Below, in pieces: positions 26,768 to 36,903 of a stretch of DNA of 54,356 nt (its first letter is position 1; every line of letters begins with the position of its first letter). The notes under the pieces are model-generated. The model made no database searches. It was not told the origin of the DNA and worked only from the letters and a program-made list of their open reading frames with translations. A program made the position numbers and the translations under genes. Source of the stretch: Helicobacter sp. 10-6591 (GTDB lineage Bacteria; Campylobacterota; Campylobacteria; Campylobacterales; Helicobacteraceae); assembly GCF_003288805.1 (NCBI RefSeq), contig NZ_NHYK01000012.1:1-54356 (forward strand). The letters are read 5' to 3'.

Positions 26768-27779
26768 TAAAATACACCAACGCTGATCCCCATGTAAGTC
26801 CGCCACCAAAGGCATCTAGCAGTAATAAATCCCCGTTTTTGAGTTTGTTTTCTTTATGTATTTCATCAATTGCCATAGGGATAGATGCTGCAGAGGTATT
26901 GCCGTATTTTTGGACAGTGATAATAATTTGCTTGGAATCAAATTCCAGCATATCGCCTACAGCATTTATAATGCGAAGATTTGCTTGATGTGGAATGAAA
27001 TAGGTTATATCTTTTGGTGTGAAATCATTGTGCTGCAAAATATTCTTTACATCATTTGCGAGGGTTTTAACCGCAAGTTTAAATATTTCATTGCCTTTCA
27101 TTTGTAAGCACTGCATTTGTGGTAGAGATTGCATAGATTTCTTAAGGAGGTTTTGTAATGTCTGATTGGATTGTGTATTTTTAGGTGTAGCAAGCAAATC
27201 CGCATATCTGCCATTTGCTCCCAAATGCACATCAACAATTGCTTTGTTTCTATCATTTGTGCTACTTATAACTGCAGCTCCAGCACCATCACCAAAAAGC
27301 ACACAAGTGCTTCTGTCATTAAAATCGAGTACAGAGCTTATTTTTTCTGCGCCTATGATAAGTATATTTTGGTAGGTGTGGGATTCTATGAGGGATTTTG
27401 CCAGACCAAGCAAGTAGATGAAGCCACTGCATGCGCTGCTAATATCAAATGCAGGTTTATCCTCAATGCCAAGTTTATGAGATACCAAGCAAGCAGTAGA
27501 TGGCATAGTGAAATAATCAGGGCTAAGCGTAGCGACAATCACAGCATCAATGTCGCAAGGCTCAAGTTTAGCGCGTTTTATTGCTTCTATACCTGCTTCA
27601 TATGCAAGATCACTTGTATTTTGTGTGTGATCTGCAAAATAGCGTGTTTTGATACCTGTGCGTTTGCTTATCCATTCATCGCTTGTATCAAGTATCTTTT
27701 CAAAATCCGTATTGCTTATGCAGTTGTTAGGGACATAAGAGGCTATGGATACTAAAGATGCAAAAACTTTCTTGTTCAT
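26757..27779 (-). CDS. fabH: Beta-ketoacyl-ACP synthase III
   Basis: FabH starts fatty-acid synthesis by condensing acetyl-CoA with malonyl-ACP. The 340-aa protein has the catalytic triad: Cys in [13 protein letters not shown] (about residue 115), His in [10 protein letters not shown] and Asn in [11 protein letters not shown]. The start ATG 27779 follows GAGG; a TTG at 27794 would add five residues. It follows plsX by 24 bp. The order plsX-fabH is common and links phospholipid and fatty-acid synthesis. Confidence 0.95.
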   Translation of the reverse strand: MNKKVFASLVSIASYVPNNCISNTDFEKILDTSDEWISKRTGIKTRYFADHTQNTSDLAYEAGIEAIKRAKLEPCDIDAVIVATLSPDYFTMPSTACLVSHKLGIEDKPAFDISSACSGFIYLLGLAKSLIESHTYQNILIIGAEKISSVLDFNDRSTCVLFGDGAGAAVISSTNDRNKAIVDVHLGANGRYADLLATPKNTQSNQTLQNLLKKSMQSLPQMQCLQMKGNEIFKLAVKTLANDVKNILQHNDFTPKDITYFIPHQANLRIINAVGDMLEFDSKQIIITVQKYGNTSAASIPMAIDEIHKENKLKNGDLLLLDAFGGGLTWGSALVYFNGN

Positions 27780-27803
27780 TTTTCCAATCCTCAAGTAATG
27801 TAT

Positions 27804-28790
27804 TTATGTCTTGTTTTTAAATGCAATCTCAAGCTTTGAACAAATTTGAGAATCTAAAGCGTTTAGTGCTTGATATATAGCACATTCAATAGCGCGCGCG
27901 TTAGAGCTACCATGACTTATAATTACGACTTTTTTCACACCAAGCAAAGGAGCACCTCCGTATTCATTATGATCGATTTTCTTCTTGAGTCTAGTAAATA
28001 CGCTCTTCATTAGAAATGCTCCAATTTTAGCGATAAAGCTTGATTGCACTTCGTTTTTGATAATGGTAGAAATTGCGCTTGCTACACCTTCACTTCCCTT
28101 TAAGACGAGATTCCCGCTAAAACCATCGCAGACTATCACATCAGTGCTTCCATTGAAAATATCACGCCCCTCAACATTGCCTTTAAAAAAATCATACTGT
28201 TGCAAAAGCTCAAAAGTTGCCTTTGTGAGCTCGTTGCCTTTTGTGCTTTCCTCACCATTGCTAAGCAAGCCTACGCGCACAGAAGAGTAACCCATAACGC
28301 TTTTTGCATACTCATATCCCATGATTGCAAAATCAACCAAATATTCAGGCTTGCAGTCAGTGTTTGCCCCTGCATCGAGAATCATACTTGGGTTTTTGTT
28401 GATAGTAGGCATCGTGGTACAAATTGCTGGACGAGAGACTCCTTTGATTCTGCCAAGTCGTAAGGTAGCTAAACTCATAGTAGCTCCACTATGTCCGGGA
28501 GATACTAGTGCATCTGCTAGAGCATTTTTTACAAGTTCAGTAGCTACATAAATTGAAGAGCTTTGACGTTTGGTGGCACTTGAAGCACTTTCCTCCATTT
28601 TGATGTAGTCCGTGCAATGTACAATCTCTATGCGTTCTTGAAGTTCTGTCGGGATAAGTGGAAGGATTTGTTCTTTATCTCCTACGATAATAGCTTGAAA
28701 ATCTTTATTTTTAAGCGCATTGATAACACCCAAGACAATAGGCTTCACCCCATTGTCAGCACCCATAACATCAATTGCGATTTTCTGCAT
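27804..28790 (-). CDS. plsX: Phosphate acyltransferase PlsX
   Basis: PlsX makes acyl-phosphate from acyl-ACP, the first step of glycerophospholipid synthesis in most bacteria. The 328-aa protein starts [19 protein letters not shown]. It carries [41 protein letters not shown] and VVCDGFSGN-like [20 protein letters not shown] 28790 has AGGAAGG upstream and is preferred to the in-frame start six bases earlier. Confidence 0.95.
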   Translation of the reverse strand: MQKIAIDVMGADNGVKPIVLGVINALKNKDFQAIIVGDKEQILPLIPTELQERIEIVHCTDYIKMEESASSATKRQSSSIYVATELVKNALADALVSPGHSGATMSLATLRLGRIKGVSRPAICTTMPTINKNPSMILDAGANTDCKPEYLVDFAIMGYEYAKSVMGYSSVRVGLLSNGEESTKGNELTKATFELLQQYDFFKGNVEGRDIFNGSTDVIVCDGFSGNLVLKGSEGVASAISTIIKNEVQSSFIAKIGAFLMKSVFTRLKKKIDHNEYGGAPLLGVKKVVIISHGSSNARAIECAIYQALNALDSQICSKLEIAFKNKT

Positions 28791-28954
28791 TAGCACCTTC
28801 CTGATTGATTCTTAAGAATTGTATCGGTAAGCCAGTGACAGAATCATTTGATTTGTATCAAACCAGCTTATTGCTTCAAAACCTTTGGATATTGGCCTTA
28901 TGTATCCTTGAAAATAGACTTTGTATCTTTGCGAAATTTTCTAGGTGAGTGAAT

Positions 28955-29104
28955 CTATTTGTACAGACCACTAAATTTGTTAATACGATGAGGTACTTTC
29001 CAGCTACCATCTTTATCTTTGACAGGTGTAGCAAGCTTTATCTTGTAATGTGTCTTGCGTTTAAGCGCGCGTGTTTTACTTACTCGTCTCTTTGGAACAG
29101 CCAT
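28955..29104 (-). CDS. rpmF: 50S ribosomal protein L32
   Basis: A 49-aa basic protein starting [20 protein letters not shown], the L32 signature, and ending INKFSGLYK. It lacks the CxxC zinc-ribbon cysteines, as in other L32 proteins of this lineage without zinc. It sits one base after the DUF177 gene with GGAG before the ATG, in the common order DUF177-rpmF-plsX-fabH. Confidence 0.93.
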   Translation of the reverse strand: MAVPKRRVSKTRALKRKTHYKIKLATPVKDKDGSWKVPHRINKFSGLYK

Positions 29105-29105
29105 T

Positions 29106-29456
29106 TTATTCTCCTTTTATATGGTAGTCGGTTCTTATGGATTCTATCTCGCTGTGCAAGATGGAATCTAAGTCAATAAAACCATCAAAAAACTCAATAA
29201 CATCAAAGCTACCAAGCATATTTTGGTTTTGCATATGCCAGATTCCATCTGAAATATACAAAACCAAAGATTCACTAAATTTTTTGGTAAATTTCTCTCC
29301 ACTTCTATCGCAAATTAATTCTAGCTCACCATCCAAATGTCCATCTAATTTAATGATTTTAGAATCTACTCTGCTGAGAGTCCCATCCAAATGTAACCCT
29401 TCTTTTTGTAATTGGAAACTTTTTGGCGTAGTGATTTTTTTGAATGCGATTTTCAT
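29106..29456 (-). CDS. DUF177/YceD-family protein
   Basis: This 116-aa protein is placed in the DUF177 (YceD) family by its position directly upstream of rpmF and by its beta-rich pattern ([20 protein letters not shown], then a C-terminal [18 protein letters not shown]). DUF177 proteins have been connected to 23S rRNA accumulation. The usual family CxRCL motif is reduced to ICDRSG. It lies 6 bp after ndk. Confidence 0.72.
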   Translation of the reverse strand: MKIAFKKITTPKSFQLQKEGLHLDGTLSRVDSKIIKLDGHLDGELELICDRSGEKFTKKFSESLVLYISDGIWHMQNQNMLGSFDVIEFFDGFIDLDSILHSEIESIRTDYHIKGE

Positions 29457-29462
29457 GGAGTT

Positions 29463-29876
29463 TTAGCAGATTTCCCTATGAGAAAAGAAAAATGCAATTT
29501 CATTTTTTGCATTTTCTAGACTATCACTTCCATGCACGGCATTTGCATCAATGCTTTCTGCAAAGTCTGCACGGATTGTCCCATGTTTGGCTTCTTTCGG
29601 ATTTGTAGCACCCATAAGATCGCGATTCTTAAGTACTGCATTTTCTCCTTCTAACACCATCGCGACTATAGGACCACTTACCATAAAAGTTACCAAATCC
29701 TTGAAGAAAGGTCTGTCTTTATGGATAGCATAAAAATTTTGTGCATCTTGCACAGAAAGTTGGAGTTTTTTTGCTGCTGCGATTCGTAAGCCATTATTTT
29801 CAAAACGATCGATGATTTTGCCTACTATGTTTTTCTTGACTGCATCTGGTTTGATAATTGAGAGTGTTTGTTCCAT
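29463..29876 (-). CDS. ndk: Nucleoside diphosphate kinase
   Basis: Ndk transfers the gamma-phosphate between nucleoside triphosphates and diphosphates through a phosphohistidine. The 137-aa protein begins [16 protein letters not shown] and contains the active-site [12 protein letters not shown] with the catalytic His at about residue 115. It leads the leftward ndk-DUF177-rpmF-plsX-fabH group. AGAAAGG lies nine bases before the ATG. Confidence 0.96.
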   Translation of the reverse strand: MEQTLSIIKPDAVKKNIVGKIIDRFENNGLRIAAAKKLQLSVQDAQNFYAIHKDRPFFKDLVTFMVSGPIVAMVLEGENAVLKNRDLMGATNPKEAKHGTIRADFAESIDANAVHGSDSLENAKNEIAFFFSHREIC

Positions 29877-30217
29877 AAGAATAACCTTTCTTGATGTGTT
29901 TAATGTGTCTTAAAAAATACAAAAAAATTACTCTTGGTACTTTTTGTATGAAAATTTTGGGAGTGGCAATTCTAACCAAACAATACTTAATTTAAATTTG
30001 CATCATCTTGCGGAGGTTTATAGGTACATACAACGCAATCAATAAGCGCTTTCATCACTAAATATTGAAACTTTGCGATAAAATGCCTCCCTGTAAGTTT
30101 GGTACACAAAGTTTTACACGCACTTCATGATAAATTCAGTCTCGAAAGAATTCTGTTGGAGTTTTGGATTCTAGAAAACTGCAAAAAATCTCTCTGAATA
30201 AATACTAAGGACGATAT
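29877..30217. other. 341-bp divergent intergenic region ndk / clpS
   Basis: This interval separates the leftward ndk group from the rightward clpS-secA group and must hold both promoters. It is AT-rich; no unambiguous TATAAT box was picked. A 22-codon minus-strand frame (29987-30055, MKALIDCVVCTYKPP...) has a CxxC but no convincing Shine-Dalgarno, so it is not called a gene. No tRNA, repeat or strong hairpin was seen. Confidence 0.5.
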
Positions 30218-30514
30218 ATGGCACATAGCAGGACACACACTACCACAGACGTACTTTTGGAAGAACCAAAATTATGCGAAGTTATACTGATCAATGATAA
30301 TTGGACGACAATGGAATTTGTTGTAGATATATTAATGAAAATCTTTGATAAGAATCTTACCGAAGCAAGAAATATCATGCTTAAAATACATACCCAAGGA
30401 TCGGGGGTGTGTGGGATCTATCCTTATGATGTAGCAGAATTAAAAGTCAAGCTTACACTAGAGTTTGCCAGAAAAGATGGCTATCCATTACGCGTGGAGA
30501 TAAGAGAAATTTAA
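30218..30514 (+). CDS. clpS: ATP-dependent Clp protease adaptor ClpS
   Basis: ClpS delivers N-degron substrates to ClpAP. The 98-aa protein has the family core: [23 protein letters not shown] (about residues 26-48), ending with the [19 protein letters not shown] helix. The Asn-Asp of [11 protein letters not shown] forms the N-degron pocket. clpA normally follows clpS but secA follows here. AAGGACG precedes ATG. Confidence 0.9.
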   Translation: MAHSRTHTTTDVLLEEPKLCEVILINDNWTTMEFVVDILMKIFDKNLTEARNIMLKIHTQGSGVCGIYPYDVAELKVKLTLEFARKDGYPLRVEIREI

Positions 30515-30540
30515 AAATTACGAGGTTTATGAGGTCAGGT

Positions 30541-33096
30541 ATGATAAAAAAAGTGATCAATAAAATTCTAGGTTCCAAAAATTCCAAAATGCTTAAAGTC
30601 TATTCTAAACGCGTTCGTGCAATTAATGCTTTAGAATCTGATTTGCAATCTTTAAGTGACCAGGAATTGAAAGAGAAATTTGATTCACTAAAAAAAGCGG
30701 TGCAGGATAAGGGGAAGAATCTTGATTCTGTATTAAATGAGAGCTTTGCAATCACTAGAGAGGCAAGCAAAAGGGTTTTAGGCATGAGGCATTTTGATGT
30801 GCAGCTTATTGGGGGTATGGCTTTGCATGAAGGTAAAATCGCTGAAATGCGCACAGGTGAAGGAAAAACGCTTGTGGCTACACTTGCAGCATGCCTTAAT
30901 GCATTAAGCGGGAAAAGCGTGCATGTGATAACAGTCAATGACTATCTTGCCAATCGCGATTGTAGCGAGCTTGCACCGCTTTATAATTTTCTGGGTTTAA
31001 GTGTTGGGGTCATCACTTCGGATTTGCGCGATGATGAACGTAAATTGCAGGCTTATAGCGCGAATGTCATTTATGGCACAAATAATGAGTTTGGATTTGA
31101 CTATCTGCGTGACAACATGAAATACGACCTTGCACAAAAGGTACAAAAACATCATTATTTTGCGATTGTGGATGAAGTCGATTCTATTTTGATTGATGAA
31201 GCGCGCACACCACTAATTATTTCTGCTCCAATCAATCGGACATTACAAAACTACCAGCTAGCAAATTCTGTAGCGCAAAAGTTAAAGCCAGATTCTGACT
31301 TTAGTATCGATGAAAAAAACCGCGTGATTTTGCTTACAGAAGAGGGGATCAAGAACGCAGAACTTTTTTTTAAAGTCGATAATCTCTATAGTATCCAGAA
31401 TGCTGCACTCTCTCATCATCTTGACCAGGCATTGAAGGCGAATTATCTTTTCTTAAAAGACAAGGATTATGTAGTAAATGATGGTGAAGTGGTGATTGTA
31501 GATGAATTCACAGGGAGACTAAGCGAAGGGCGACGCTTTAGCGAAGGACTACACCAAGCTATAGAAGCAAAAGAGAATGTCGCTATCAAAGAGGAATCCC
31601 AAACTCTCGCAGATATCACTTTCCAAAATTATTTCCGACTGTATGACAAACTCGCAGGTATGACAGGCACAGCGCAAACTGAAGCAACTGAATTTTTGCA
31701 AATCTATAATCTTGATGTTGTATCAATCCCTACCAATTTGCCGGTAAAGCGTCGGGATTTGAATGATCTGATTTATAAAAGCGAGGAGGAAAAGTTCAAT
31801 GCGGTGGTTGGTAAAATCACTGAACTTTATAAGACAACCCAGCCTGTGCTAGTAGGTACTGCAAGTATTGAAAAAAGCGAAGTACTTCATGAACTCCTTA
31901 AAAAAGCCAGAATTCCACATACTGTGCTAAATGCCAAACAACATGCTAAAGAAGCAGAAATCATTAAAGATGCTGGTAAAAAAGGTGCGGTAACAATTGC
32001 CACTAACATGGCAGGACGTGGCGTGGATATAAAGATTGATGATGAAGTGCGTGCTCTTGGTGGATTGTATATCATAGGTACAGAGAGGCATGAAAGCAGG
32101 AGGATTGACAATCAGCTGCGCGGACGTGCAGGCAGACAAGGTGACCCTGGAATAAGTCAATTTTATCTGAGTTTGGAAGATTCTCTTTTGCGTATTTTTG
32201 GGAGCGATAAACTAAAGAATGTTATGGAGCGCTTAGGGCTAAAAAATGGCGAATACATAGAATCTGCTCTTGTGACTCGATCGGTTGAAAATGCACAAAA
32301 GAAAGTAGAAAATCTCCATTTTGAGTCTCGCAAGCATTTGTTGGAATATGATGATGTTTCTAACGAACAGCGCAAAGCAATATATAAATTACGTGATGAT
32401 CTGTTGAATCAGGAATTTGATATGAGTGAGAAAATTATCCAAAACAGAGAAAGCACGATTGCTTACATTTTAGAACGCGCACAGATTTTTCCAAACGAAG
32501 ATTCTGCAAATTTTGATCTTGCAAATCTTAAGGCGATTGTACTTGAGGATTTTGGATTAGAGATTCAAAATATTGAAAATCTTGAGTATACAGAATTAAA
32601 AACCGCACTTTTTGAGCAAATCACCCAGTCTTATGAGGCAAAAATGTCTCTTGTAGATAATTCTCAACGCAATGAAATTGAACGTATTATTTATCTGCAA
32701 GTGTTAGATAACTCTTGGCGTGAGCATCTTTATATGATGGATAATCTTAAGACGGGCATAGGTCTGCGTGGTTATAACCAAAAGGATCCACTTGTAGAGT
32801 ATAAAAAAGAGAGTTACAACCTATTTTTAGAATTTGTCGAGAATCTTAAAATTGAAACAACAAAAACCCTCCATGTTATTCGATTAAAGGCCCATGAAGA
32901 AGAGCAAGAAAGACAAGCTACCCGAAAAGTCTTAGAGAATCTCAAAGAGGAGAATATTTCCTTTAATAAGGATGCGCTCAGTGAAAAATTCAAGAAACCA
33001 AAAATCTCACGCAATGAACTTTGCCCTTGTGGCAGTGGTAAGAAATACAAGCTTTGTCATGGCAAAAGTGGGCCAAAAAAAGGATTACTCGCTTAA
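30541..33096 (+). CDS. secA: Protein translocase ATPase SecA
   Basis: SecA drives export of unfolded proteins through SecYEG. The 851-aa protein has Walker [14 protein letters not shown] (about residues 101-113), the DEAD-like [17 protein letters not shown] (about 205-221), helicase motifs [12 protein letters not shown]-like ([14 protein letters not shown]) and [11 protein letters not shown]. The C-terminal zinc/SecB-binding motif is [14 protein letters not shown]. The start at 30541 ([11 protein letters not shown]) matches the family and has GAGG six bases upstream; ATG 30529 would add four residues. The stop overlaps the permease start (TAATG). Confidence 0.96.
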   Translation: MIKKVINKILGSKNSKMLKVYSKRVRAINALESDLQSLSDQELKEKFDSLKKAVQDKGKNLDSVLNESFAITREASKRVLGMRHFDVQLIGGMALHEGKIAEMRTGEGKTLVATLAACLNALSGKSVHVITVNDYLANRDCSELAPLYNFLGLSVGVITSDLRDDERKLQAYSANVIYGTNNEFGFDYLRDNMKYDLAQKVQKHHYFAIVDEVDSILIDEARTPLIISAPINRTLQNYQLANSVAQKLKPDSDFSIDEKNRVILLTEEGIKNAELFFKVDNLYSIQNAALSHHLDQALKANYLFLKDKDYVVNDGEVVIVDEFTGRLSEGRRFSEGLHQAIEAKENVAIKEESQTLADITFQNYFRLYDKLAGMTGTAQTEATEFLQIYNLDVVSIPTNLPVKRRDLNDLIYKSEEEKFNAVVGKITELYKTTQPVLVGTASIEKSEVLHELLKKARIPHTVLNAKQHAKEAEIIKDAGKKGAVTIATNMAGRGVDIKIDDEVRALGGLYIIGTERHESRRIDNQLRGRAGRQGDPGISQFYLSLEDSLLRIFGSDKLKNVMERLGLKNGEYIESALVTRSVENAQKKVENLHFESRKHLLEYDDVSNEQRKAIYKLRDDLLNQEFDMSEKIIQNRESTIAYILERAQIFPNEDSANFDLANLKAIVLEDFGLEIQNIENLEYTELKTALFEQITQSYEAKMSLVDNSQRNEIERIIYLQVLDNSWREHLYMMDNLKTGIGLRGYNQKDPLVEYKKESYNLFLEFVENLKIETTKTLHVIRLKAHEEEQERQATRKVLENLKEENISFNKDALSEKFKKPKISRNELCPCGSGKKYKLCHGKSGPKKGLLA

Positions 33097-34343
33097 TGGC
33101 TAAACTGGCTCTTTATCTTTTGCCAAAGTATTTGCGCTTTGATAAGAGCCAACCTTTCATCACTATTACTGCGCTCTTGGCTTTTTTTGGCGTAGGGATT
33201 GGAGTAATGGTATTGTGTGTGGCAATGGCGATTATGAATGGTATGACAAAAGAGTTTGAACGTAAGCTTTTTGTCATGAACTACCCAATAAGTGTGTATG
33301 CAATGAGCAAGAAAGGCATAGACCAACAGCTTTTGCAAATATTGAAGACACATTTTCCACAATTTATCTTTAGTCCTTATCTTCGCTGTAATGCTTTGTC
33401 TCGTGCAGGAAATGATATAAATGCAGCAATTATGATAGGTGTTGATATAGAATCTGAAGTCGCACTTAATGAGGTCGTCAGAAAGGCTTTTGAGAACCAC
33501 GATGGTTCTTTGGATTCTCATAAAATCAGTAGTTTTAAATCGCAGGATTTTTCTATATTGATTGGCAAGGAGTTAAGCTCGCGCTATTTTGTGGAATCTA
33601 AAGACTTGCTGAGTTTTTATTTCACACAATTTGAGCCAAGCGCACTTGGATTATTTCCTAAATCCAAGAAATTTGAAATATTTGAAGTCTTTGATTCTGG
33701 CTTAAAGGCTTATAATGAAGCATATATTTATACAAATCTCAATGCATTACAAAAAATAAGAAATCTCAATGCTGGAATCTATGATGGAATCCATATCTAC
33801 ACAAAAGAGCCATTTAAAGATATAGATTTGATCAAAGCATTTTTGAGAGAAAATACTAATGCAGAGGTTGGTGTAGAGGGATGGTGGCAGCAAAATGGTA
33901 ACTTTTTCTCGGCTATGGAGTTGGAAAAAAGAGCGCTTTTTATTGTGCTTATGCTTATTATCCTTATGGCTTCGTTGAATATCATCAGCTCACTTTTGAT
34001 GGTCGTAATGACGCGTAGGCGAGAAATAGCGCTCATGCTTTCAATGGGTGTGAGCAAAAAAGAAATCAAGCAAAGTTTTTTCACATTAGGAATTGTCATT
34101 GGTGGAAGTGGGATAGTGTTGGGAGTTGTATTAAATTTTATCGCTCAATTTTTTTTGAGTACTTTTCCTATCATTTCATTGCCAGCAGATGTGTATGGGA
34201 CCAATACCTTGCCACTTGATTTAGGTTTGCTTGATTTTATTTTGGTTATTTTGGGCGCCAGTTTTATCGTATGCCTCTCCTCATATTATCCTGCATACAA
34301 AGCGACGCATGTTGACGCCTTATCGGTTCTACGTAACGAATAA
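33096..34343 (+). CDS. lolE: LolC/LolE-type lipoprotein-releasing ABC permease
   Basis: This 415-aa inner-membrane protein has one N-terminal membrane segment (ITALLAFFGVGIGVMVLCVAM, about residues 25-45), a large periplasmic domain, and three C-terminal segments. The FtsX-like core is ALFIVLMLIILMASLNIISSLLM and RREIALMLSMGVSKKEI. It should release lipoproteins from the inner membrane with LolD. No LolD ATPase is nearby. The secA-permease pair is also found in H. pylori. Whether it is LolC, LolE or a merged LolF type cannot be decided. Confidence 0.82.
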   Translation: MAKLALYLLPKYLRFDKSQPFITITALLAFFGVGIGVMVLCVAMAIMNGMTKEFERKLFVMNYPISVYAMSKKGIDQQLLQILKTHFPQFIFSPYLRCNALSRAGNDINAAIMIGVDIESEVALNEVVRKAFENHDGSLDSHKISSFKSQDFSILIGKELSSRYFVESKDLLSFYFTQFEPSALGLFPKSKKFEIFEVFDSGLKAYNEAYIYTNLNALQKIRNLNAGIYDGIHIYTKEPFKDIDLIKAFLRENTNAEVGVEGWWQQNGNFFSAMELEKRALFIVLMLIILMASLNIISSLLMVVMTRRREIALMLSMGVSKKEIKQSFFTLGIVIGGSGIVLGVVLNFIAQFFLSTFPIISLPADVYGTNTLPLDLGLLDFILVILGASFIVCLSSYYPAYKATHVDALSVLRNE

Positions 34344-34360
34344 GCTACTATTAAGTTTTT

Positions 34361-34366
34361 TATAAA
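34361..34366 (+). promoter_or_regulatory. probable -10 element of the RRM gene
   Basis: TATAAA just after the permease gene and about 13 bp before the long inverted repeat, which would place the hairpin at the very 5' end of the RRM mRNA. Confidence 0.45.
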
Positions 34367-34378
34367 TAGAATTTCCGC

Positions 34379-34434
34379 ACTTTAGCTTACTTGAACAAAA
34401 AAAGTAAATATTCTTTGTTCAGGTAAGCTAAAGT
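34379..34434 (+). promoter_or_regulatory. long 5' hairpin (21-bp arms) before the RRM gene
   Basis: The arm 34379-34399 (starting ACTTTAGCTTAC) pairs with 34414-34434 (ending GTAAGCTAAAGT) over 21 positions with a single mismatch, which in RNA is a G-U wobble. The loop is 14 nt. It lies between a -10 candidate and the Shine-Dalgarno GGGAG of the RRM gene. It may stabilise or regulate the mRNA, perhaps through the RRM protein itself; it is not followed by a T-run, so a plain terminator is less likely. Confidence 0.6.
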
Positions 34435-34461
34435 TTGAAAAAACACAAAAGGGAGTAGGTT

Positions 34462-34707
34462 TTGAAAACAATTTATGTAGGCAATCTAGTGTATTCTGTA
34501 TCAAAAGAAAACGTAAAAGAGCTTTTCTCACAATTTGGCGAGGTTTTTTCAGTGAAACTTATTAATGATCACGAAAGTGGTAGGCCAAAAGGCTTCGGTT
34601 TCGTAGAAATGGAGGATGCAGGTGCGCTTAAAGCCATAGAAGCTTTGAATGATAAAGAATTCCAAGGGCGTAATCTCCGCGTTAATGAAGCAAGACCCAA
34701 AAACTAA
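34462..34707 (+). CDS. RRM-domain RNA-binding protein
   Basis: An 81-aa single-RRM protein with RNP2 as IYVGNLVY (about residues 4-11) and RNP1 as GRPKGFGFVEM (about 41-51), so both RNA-binding signatures are intact. Small stand-alone RRM proteins occur in Campylobacterota and cyanobacteria, often linked to cold or stress response. The start is TTG at 34462 after GGGAG, since no ATG fits and the KTIYVGNL N-terminus is complete. The leader carries a long hairpin. Confidence 0.92.
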   Translation: MKTIYVGNLVYSVSKENVKELFSQFGEVFSVKLINDHESGRPKGFGFVEMEDAGALKAIEALNDKEFQGRNLRVNEARPKN

Positions 34708-34837
34708 TAATCTCATCCATCCATTATCTAGAACTTAGATTCTGTTACTCATATTTCAAAAGGCACTTCAAATAAGATTCCTGATGACCTACGACGTTCC
34801 GAGGTTTAAAAGAAGATAGAGAAGCAATACATCAAAG

Positions 34838-34869
34838 CTTGGATTTATACACACTTGTAAGAATCCAAG
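34838..34869. other. inverted repeat between convergent RRM gene and fur
   Basis: CTTGGATT (34838-34845) and AATCCAAG (34862-34869) pair perfectly around a 16-nt loop. It could form a terminator stem for either convergent gene, but lacks T-runs. Confidence 0.3.
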
Positions 34870-34890
34870 ATCTTAGATATACGGCTCTGT

Positions 34891-35349
34891 CTATAAGCCC
34901 TGACATTTTGAACACTTTACAAAAAGCCTCATATCATGGCTGATGAGTTTAGCACCAAGTTCTTTGGTGATGCTTATTTGCATCTGTTCAATTTCAGGAT
35001 TCACAAATTCAATAATATCGCCACAGTGAATGCAAATAATGTGGTCGTGATGTTCCTTTGCTGCAATCTCATATCTCCTGCCACTTTTGTCTGTCTCGAG
35101 TGCTGTAATAAAGCCATTTTTTTCTAAGAAACTTAGTATTCTATATACGGATGAGATGCTTGCGTTTTTGTCATGAGCACGGATTTTATGGGTGATTTCC
35201 TCAGGGCTTAGATGTGTTCCGCTTTTATAAAGAACAGTAAGAATTTCTTCCCTTTGTTTGGAATTTTTCAAACCATTGAGTTTAATATCGACTCTTAAGC
35301 GATCCAGAATCCCTTCTAAGGTTTCTAATCGTGTGTTGCTTACTAACAT
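34891..35349 (-). CDS. fur: Ferric uptake regulator Fur
   Basis: Fur is the iron-responsive repressor. The 152-aa protein has the winged-helix domain (LKNSKQREEILTVLYKSGTHLSPEEITHKI, SISSVYRILSFLEKNGFI), the metal-binding AAKEHHDHIICIHCGDIIEF, and a C-terminal CSKC pair, giving two CxxC structural zinc sites. The N-terminal extension MLVSNTRLETLEGIL resembles that of H. pylori Fur. It is divergent from tlpD. Confidence 0.96.
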   Translation of the reverse strand: MLVSNTRLETLEGILDRLRVDIKLNGLKNSKQREEILTVLYKSGTHLSPEEITHKIRAHDKNASISSVYRILSFLEKNGFITALETDKSGRRYEIAAKEHHDHIICIHCGDIIEFVNPEIEQMQISITKELGAKLISHDMRLFVKCSKCQGL

Positions 35350-35408
35350 AACAGATTGCTCCTTGGTTTCAAATTTTACAAAATATATCTGTTAGATCTA
35401 AGCCCGCG

Positions 35409-35414
35409 ATTATA
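35409..35414 (-). promoter_or_regulatory. probable -10 element of fur
   Basis: TATAAT on the minus strand about 60 bp before the fur ATG. The AT-rich sequence between it and the start could hold an autoregulatory Fur site, but none could be assigned. Confidence 0.5.
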
Positions 35415-35505
35415 CCAAACTAAACGGACAAGTGCTAATTTTAAGCCATTAAGTAATATATAAATTTTTATCGTTTTTGAAAATCACGGTTGCGTATTTT
35501 TGTAT

Positions 35506-35511
35506 TATAAT
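35506..35511 (+). promoter_or_regulatory. -10 element of tlpD
   Basis: TATAAT in TTGTATTATAATTTTG, 40 bp before ATG 35551. It implies transcription starting near 35518, which rules out an in-frame start at 35500. Confidence 0.6.
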
Positions 35512-35550
35512 TTTGCCCTCCTAACCCTAATTTCACACAAAAGGCTCTCA

Positions 35551-36894
35551 ATGTTTGGTTCGAATAAAAATTTAAAAAAACTCGTACAACAATACGAGCA
35601 TGAAATATCCCAGCTGAAAGCAGAGTTAGAATCGCAGAAACAAGCTTTAGGTTTTACACAAAAAGAAATCATTGTGGGGATTCAGGGTACTTCTGTGGTT
35701 TTTAGAAACCAAATGGCTGAAATGACACCAAATATTGATTCTATTATCCAAAAACTTCATACTAGTTCTCAAGACATTGCGCTGCCTTCAGGAGAATACA
35801 CTACAAAGTCTTTGCGTGTGGGAGATATAGTCTACTATTCGATTCTTCCATTAGATTTACGCAGTGACAAGAGAGGCGGTTTTGATGTATTTGATGTTTA
35901 TAACCAATCTATGACGACAGGCATTACAAGCACGCAGAGTGCATTACAGGCTGTGCTTGAACAATCGGCTGAGGTTGTAGAGCATTCGACTGAAGCGATT
36001 GAGCGTGCAGAGCAGGGTATGAATATGAGCGATGACGCACTGCAGAAAATCGAAACACTTTATGAAAAAATGCAGGTCTCTACGCAACTTGTAGATTCTC
36101 TTACACAACGAAGCAATGAAATCACAAATGTCGTTTCTCTTATCGATGATATTGCGGAACAAACAAACTTGCTTGCACTTAATGCTGCAATTGAAGCAGC
36201 GCGTGCAGGTGAGCATGGTAGAGGTTTTGCAGTTGTAGCTGATGAAGTGCGCAAACTTGCTGAAAAAACCCAAAAAGCTACAAAAGAAATTGCTGTAGTC
36301 GTAAAATCTATGCAACAGGAAGCAAATGATATTCAAAGTGGCACAGAAGAAACAAATAACGCCACAAACACCGTCCGTGATGCTGTATCAGCACTTAATG
36401 GTGTGGTGAATGATCTTAAAACAGGAAGTCTCATCAATAATGAAATCTCTTCGAGTCTTAGTTCTCGAATATTTTGTACTTTAGCCAAACTCGATCATAC
36501 TGTTTATAAAAACAACTTATATAGTTTTATCTTTGGTATCAAAGACTCCTTTAACAAGGTAGATCACAAGAATTGTCGCTTGGGAAAATGGTATTTTGAG
36601 GGGAGAGGCCAGGAACTGTTTAGTGAAACTGAAGGTTACAAAAAACTCGATCCATTCCATGCAAGTGTTCATGCTTCAGCTATTGCTCTTGCTAGCACAT
36701 TAGAAGACCCAAAAGCAGCATGTCCAAAATCCTATATCAAAGAGAAAATTAGTACTATGGAAAGAGATAGCGAAGGTGTTATGCAGTCAATTGACAAAAT
36801 ATATACAGAAATTGAAGAAAAAGCTCAAAAACATATCCAAGAGTTATCGGGTAGTTTTTTGAAAAACAATCATTCTACTAAATCAACCCACTAA
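35551..36894 (+). CDS. tlpD: Cytosolic methyl-accepting chemoreceptor TlpD with zinc-binding CZB domain
   Basis: This 447-aa soluble chemoreceptor has no membrane segment. An N-terminal coiled coil ([20 protein letters not shown]) is followed by a middle region. The MCP signalling hairpin tip is [38 protein letters not shown] split across about residues 205-242. The C-terminal CZB domain has [18 protein letters not shown] and FHASVH, the His/Cys zinc ligands. H. pylori TlpD has this architecture and mediates responses to energy and oxidative stress. The start at 35551 fits the promoter. Confidence 0.93.
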   Translation: MFGSNKNLKKLVQQYEHEISQLKAELESQKQALGFTQKEIIVGIQGTSVVFRNQMAEMTPNIDSIIQKLHTSSQDIALPSGEYTTKSLRVGDIVYYSILPLDLRSDKRGGFDVFDVYNQSMTTGITSTQSALQAVLEQSAEVVEHSTEAIERAEQGMNMSDDALQKIETLYEKMQVSTQLVDSLTQRSNEITNVVSLIDDIAEQTNLLALNAAIEAARAGEHGRGFAVVADEVRKLAEKTQKATKEIAVVVKSMQQEANDIQSGTEETNNATNTVRDAVSALNGVVNDLKTGSLINNEISSSLSSRIFCTLAKLDHTVYKNNLYSFIFGIKDSFNKVDHKNCRLGKWYFEGRGQELFSETEGYKKLDPFHASVHASAIALASTLEDPKAACPKSYIKEKISTMERDSEGVMQSIDKIYTEIEEKAQKHIQELSGSFLKNNHSTKSTH

Positions 36895-36903
36895 GATCTT
36901 TTA

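Noticed and set aside
27171-27755. A 194-codon open frame on the plus strand inside fabH
   Set aside because: It is antisense to fabH with complete catalytic motifs; the Cys/Tyr/Ile-rich product matches nothing.
29987-30055. A 22-codon minus-strand frame with a CxxC (MKALIDCVVCTYKPP...)
   Set aside because: No good Shine-Dalgarno, no recognised family, and it lies where the ndk promoter should be. A conservation test among relatives would decide.
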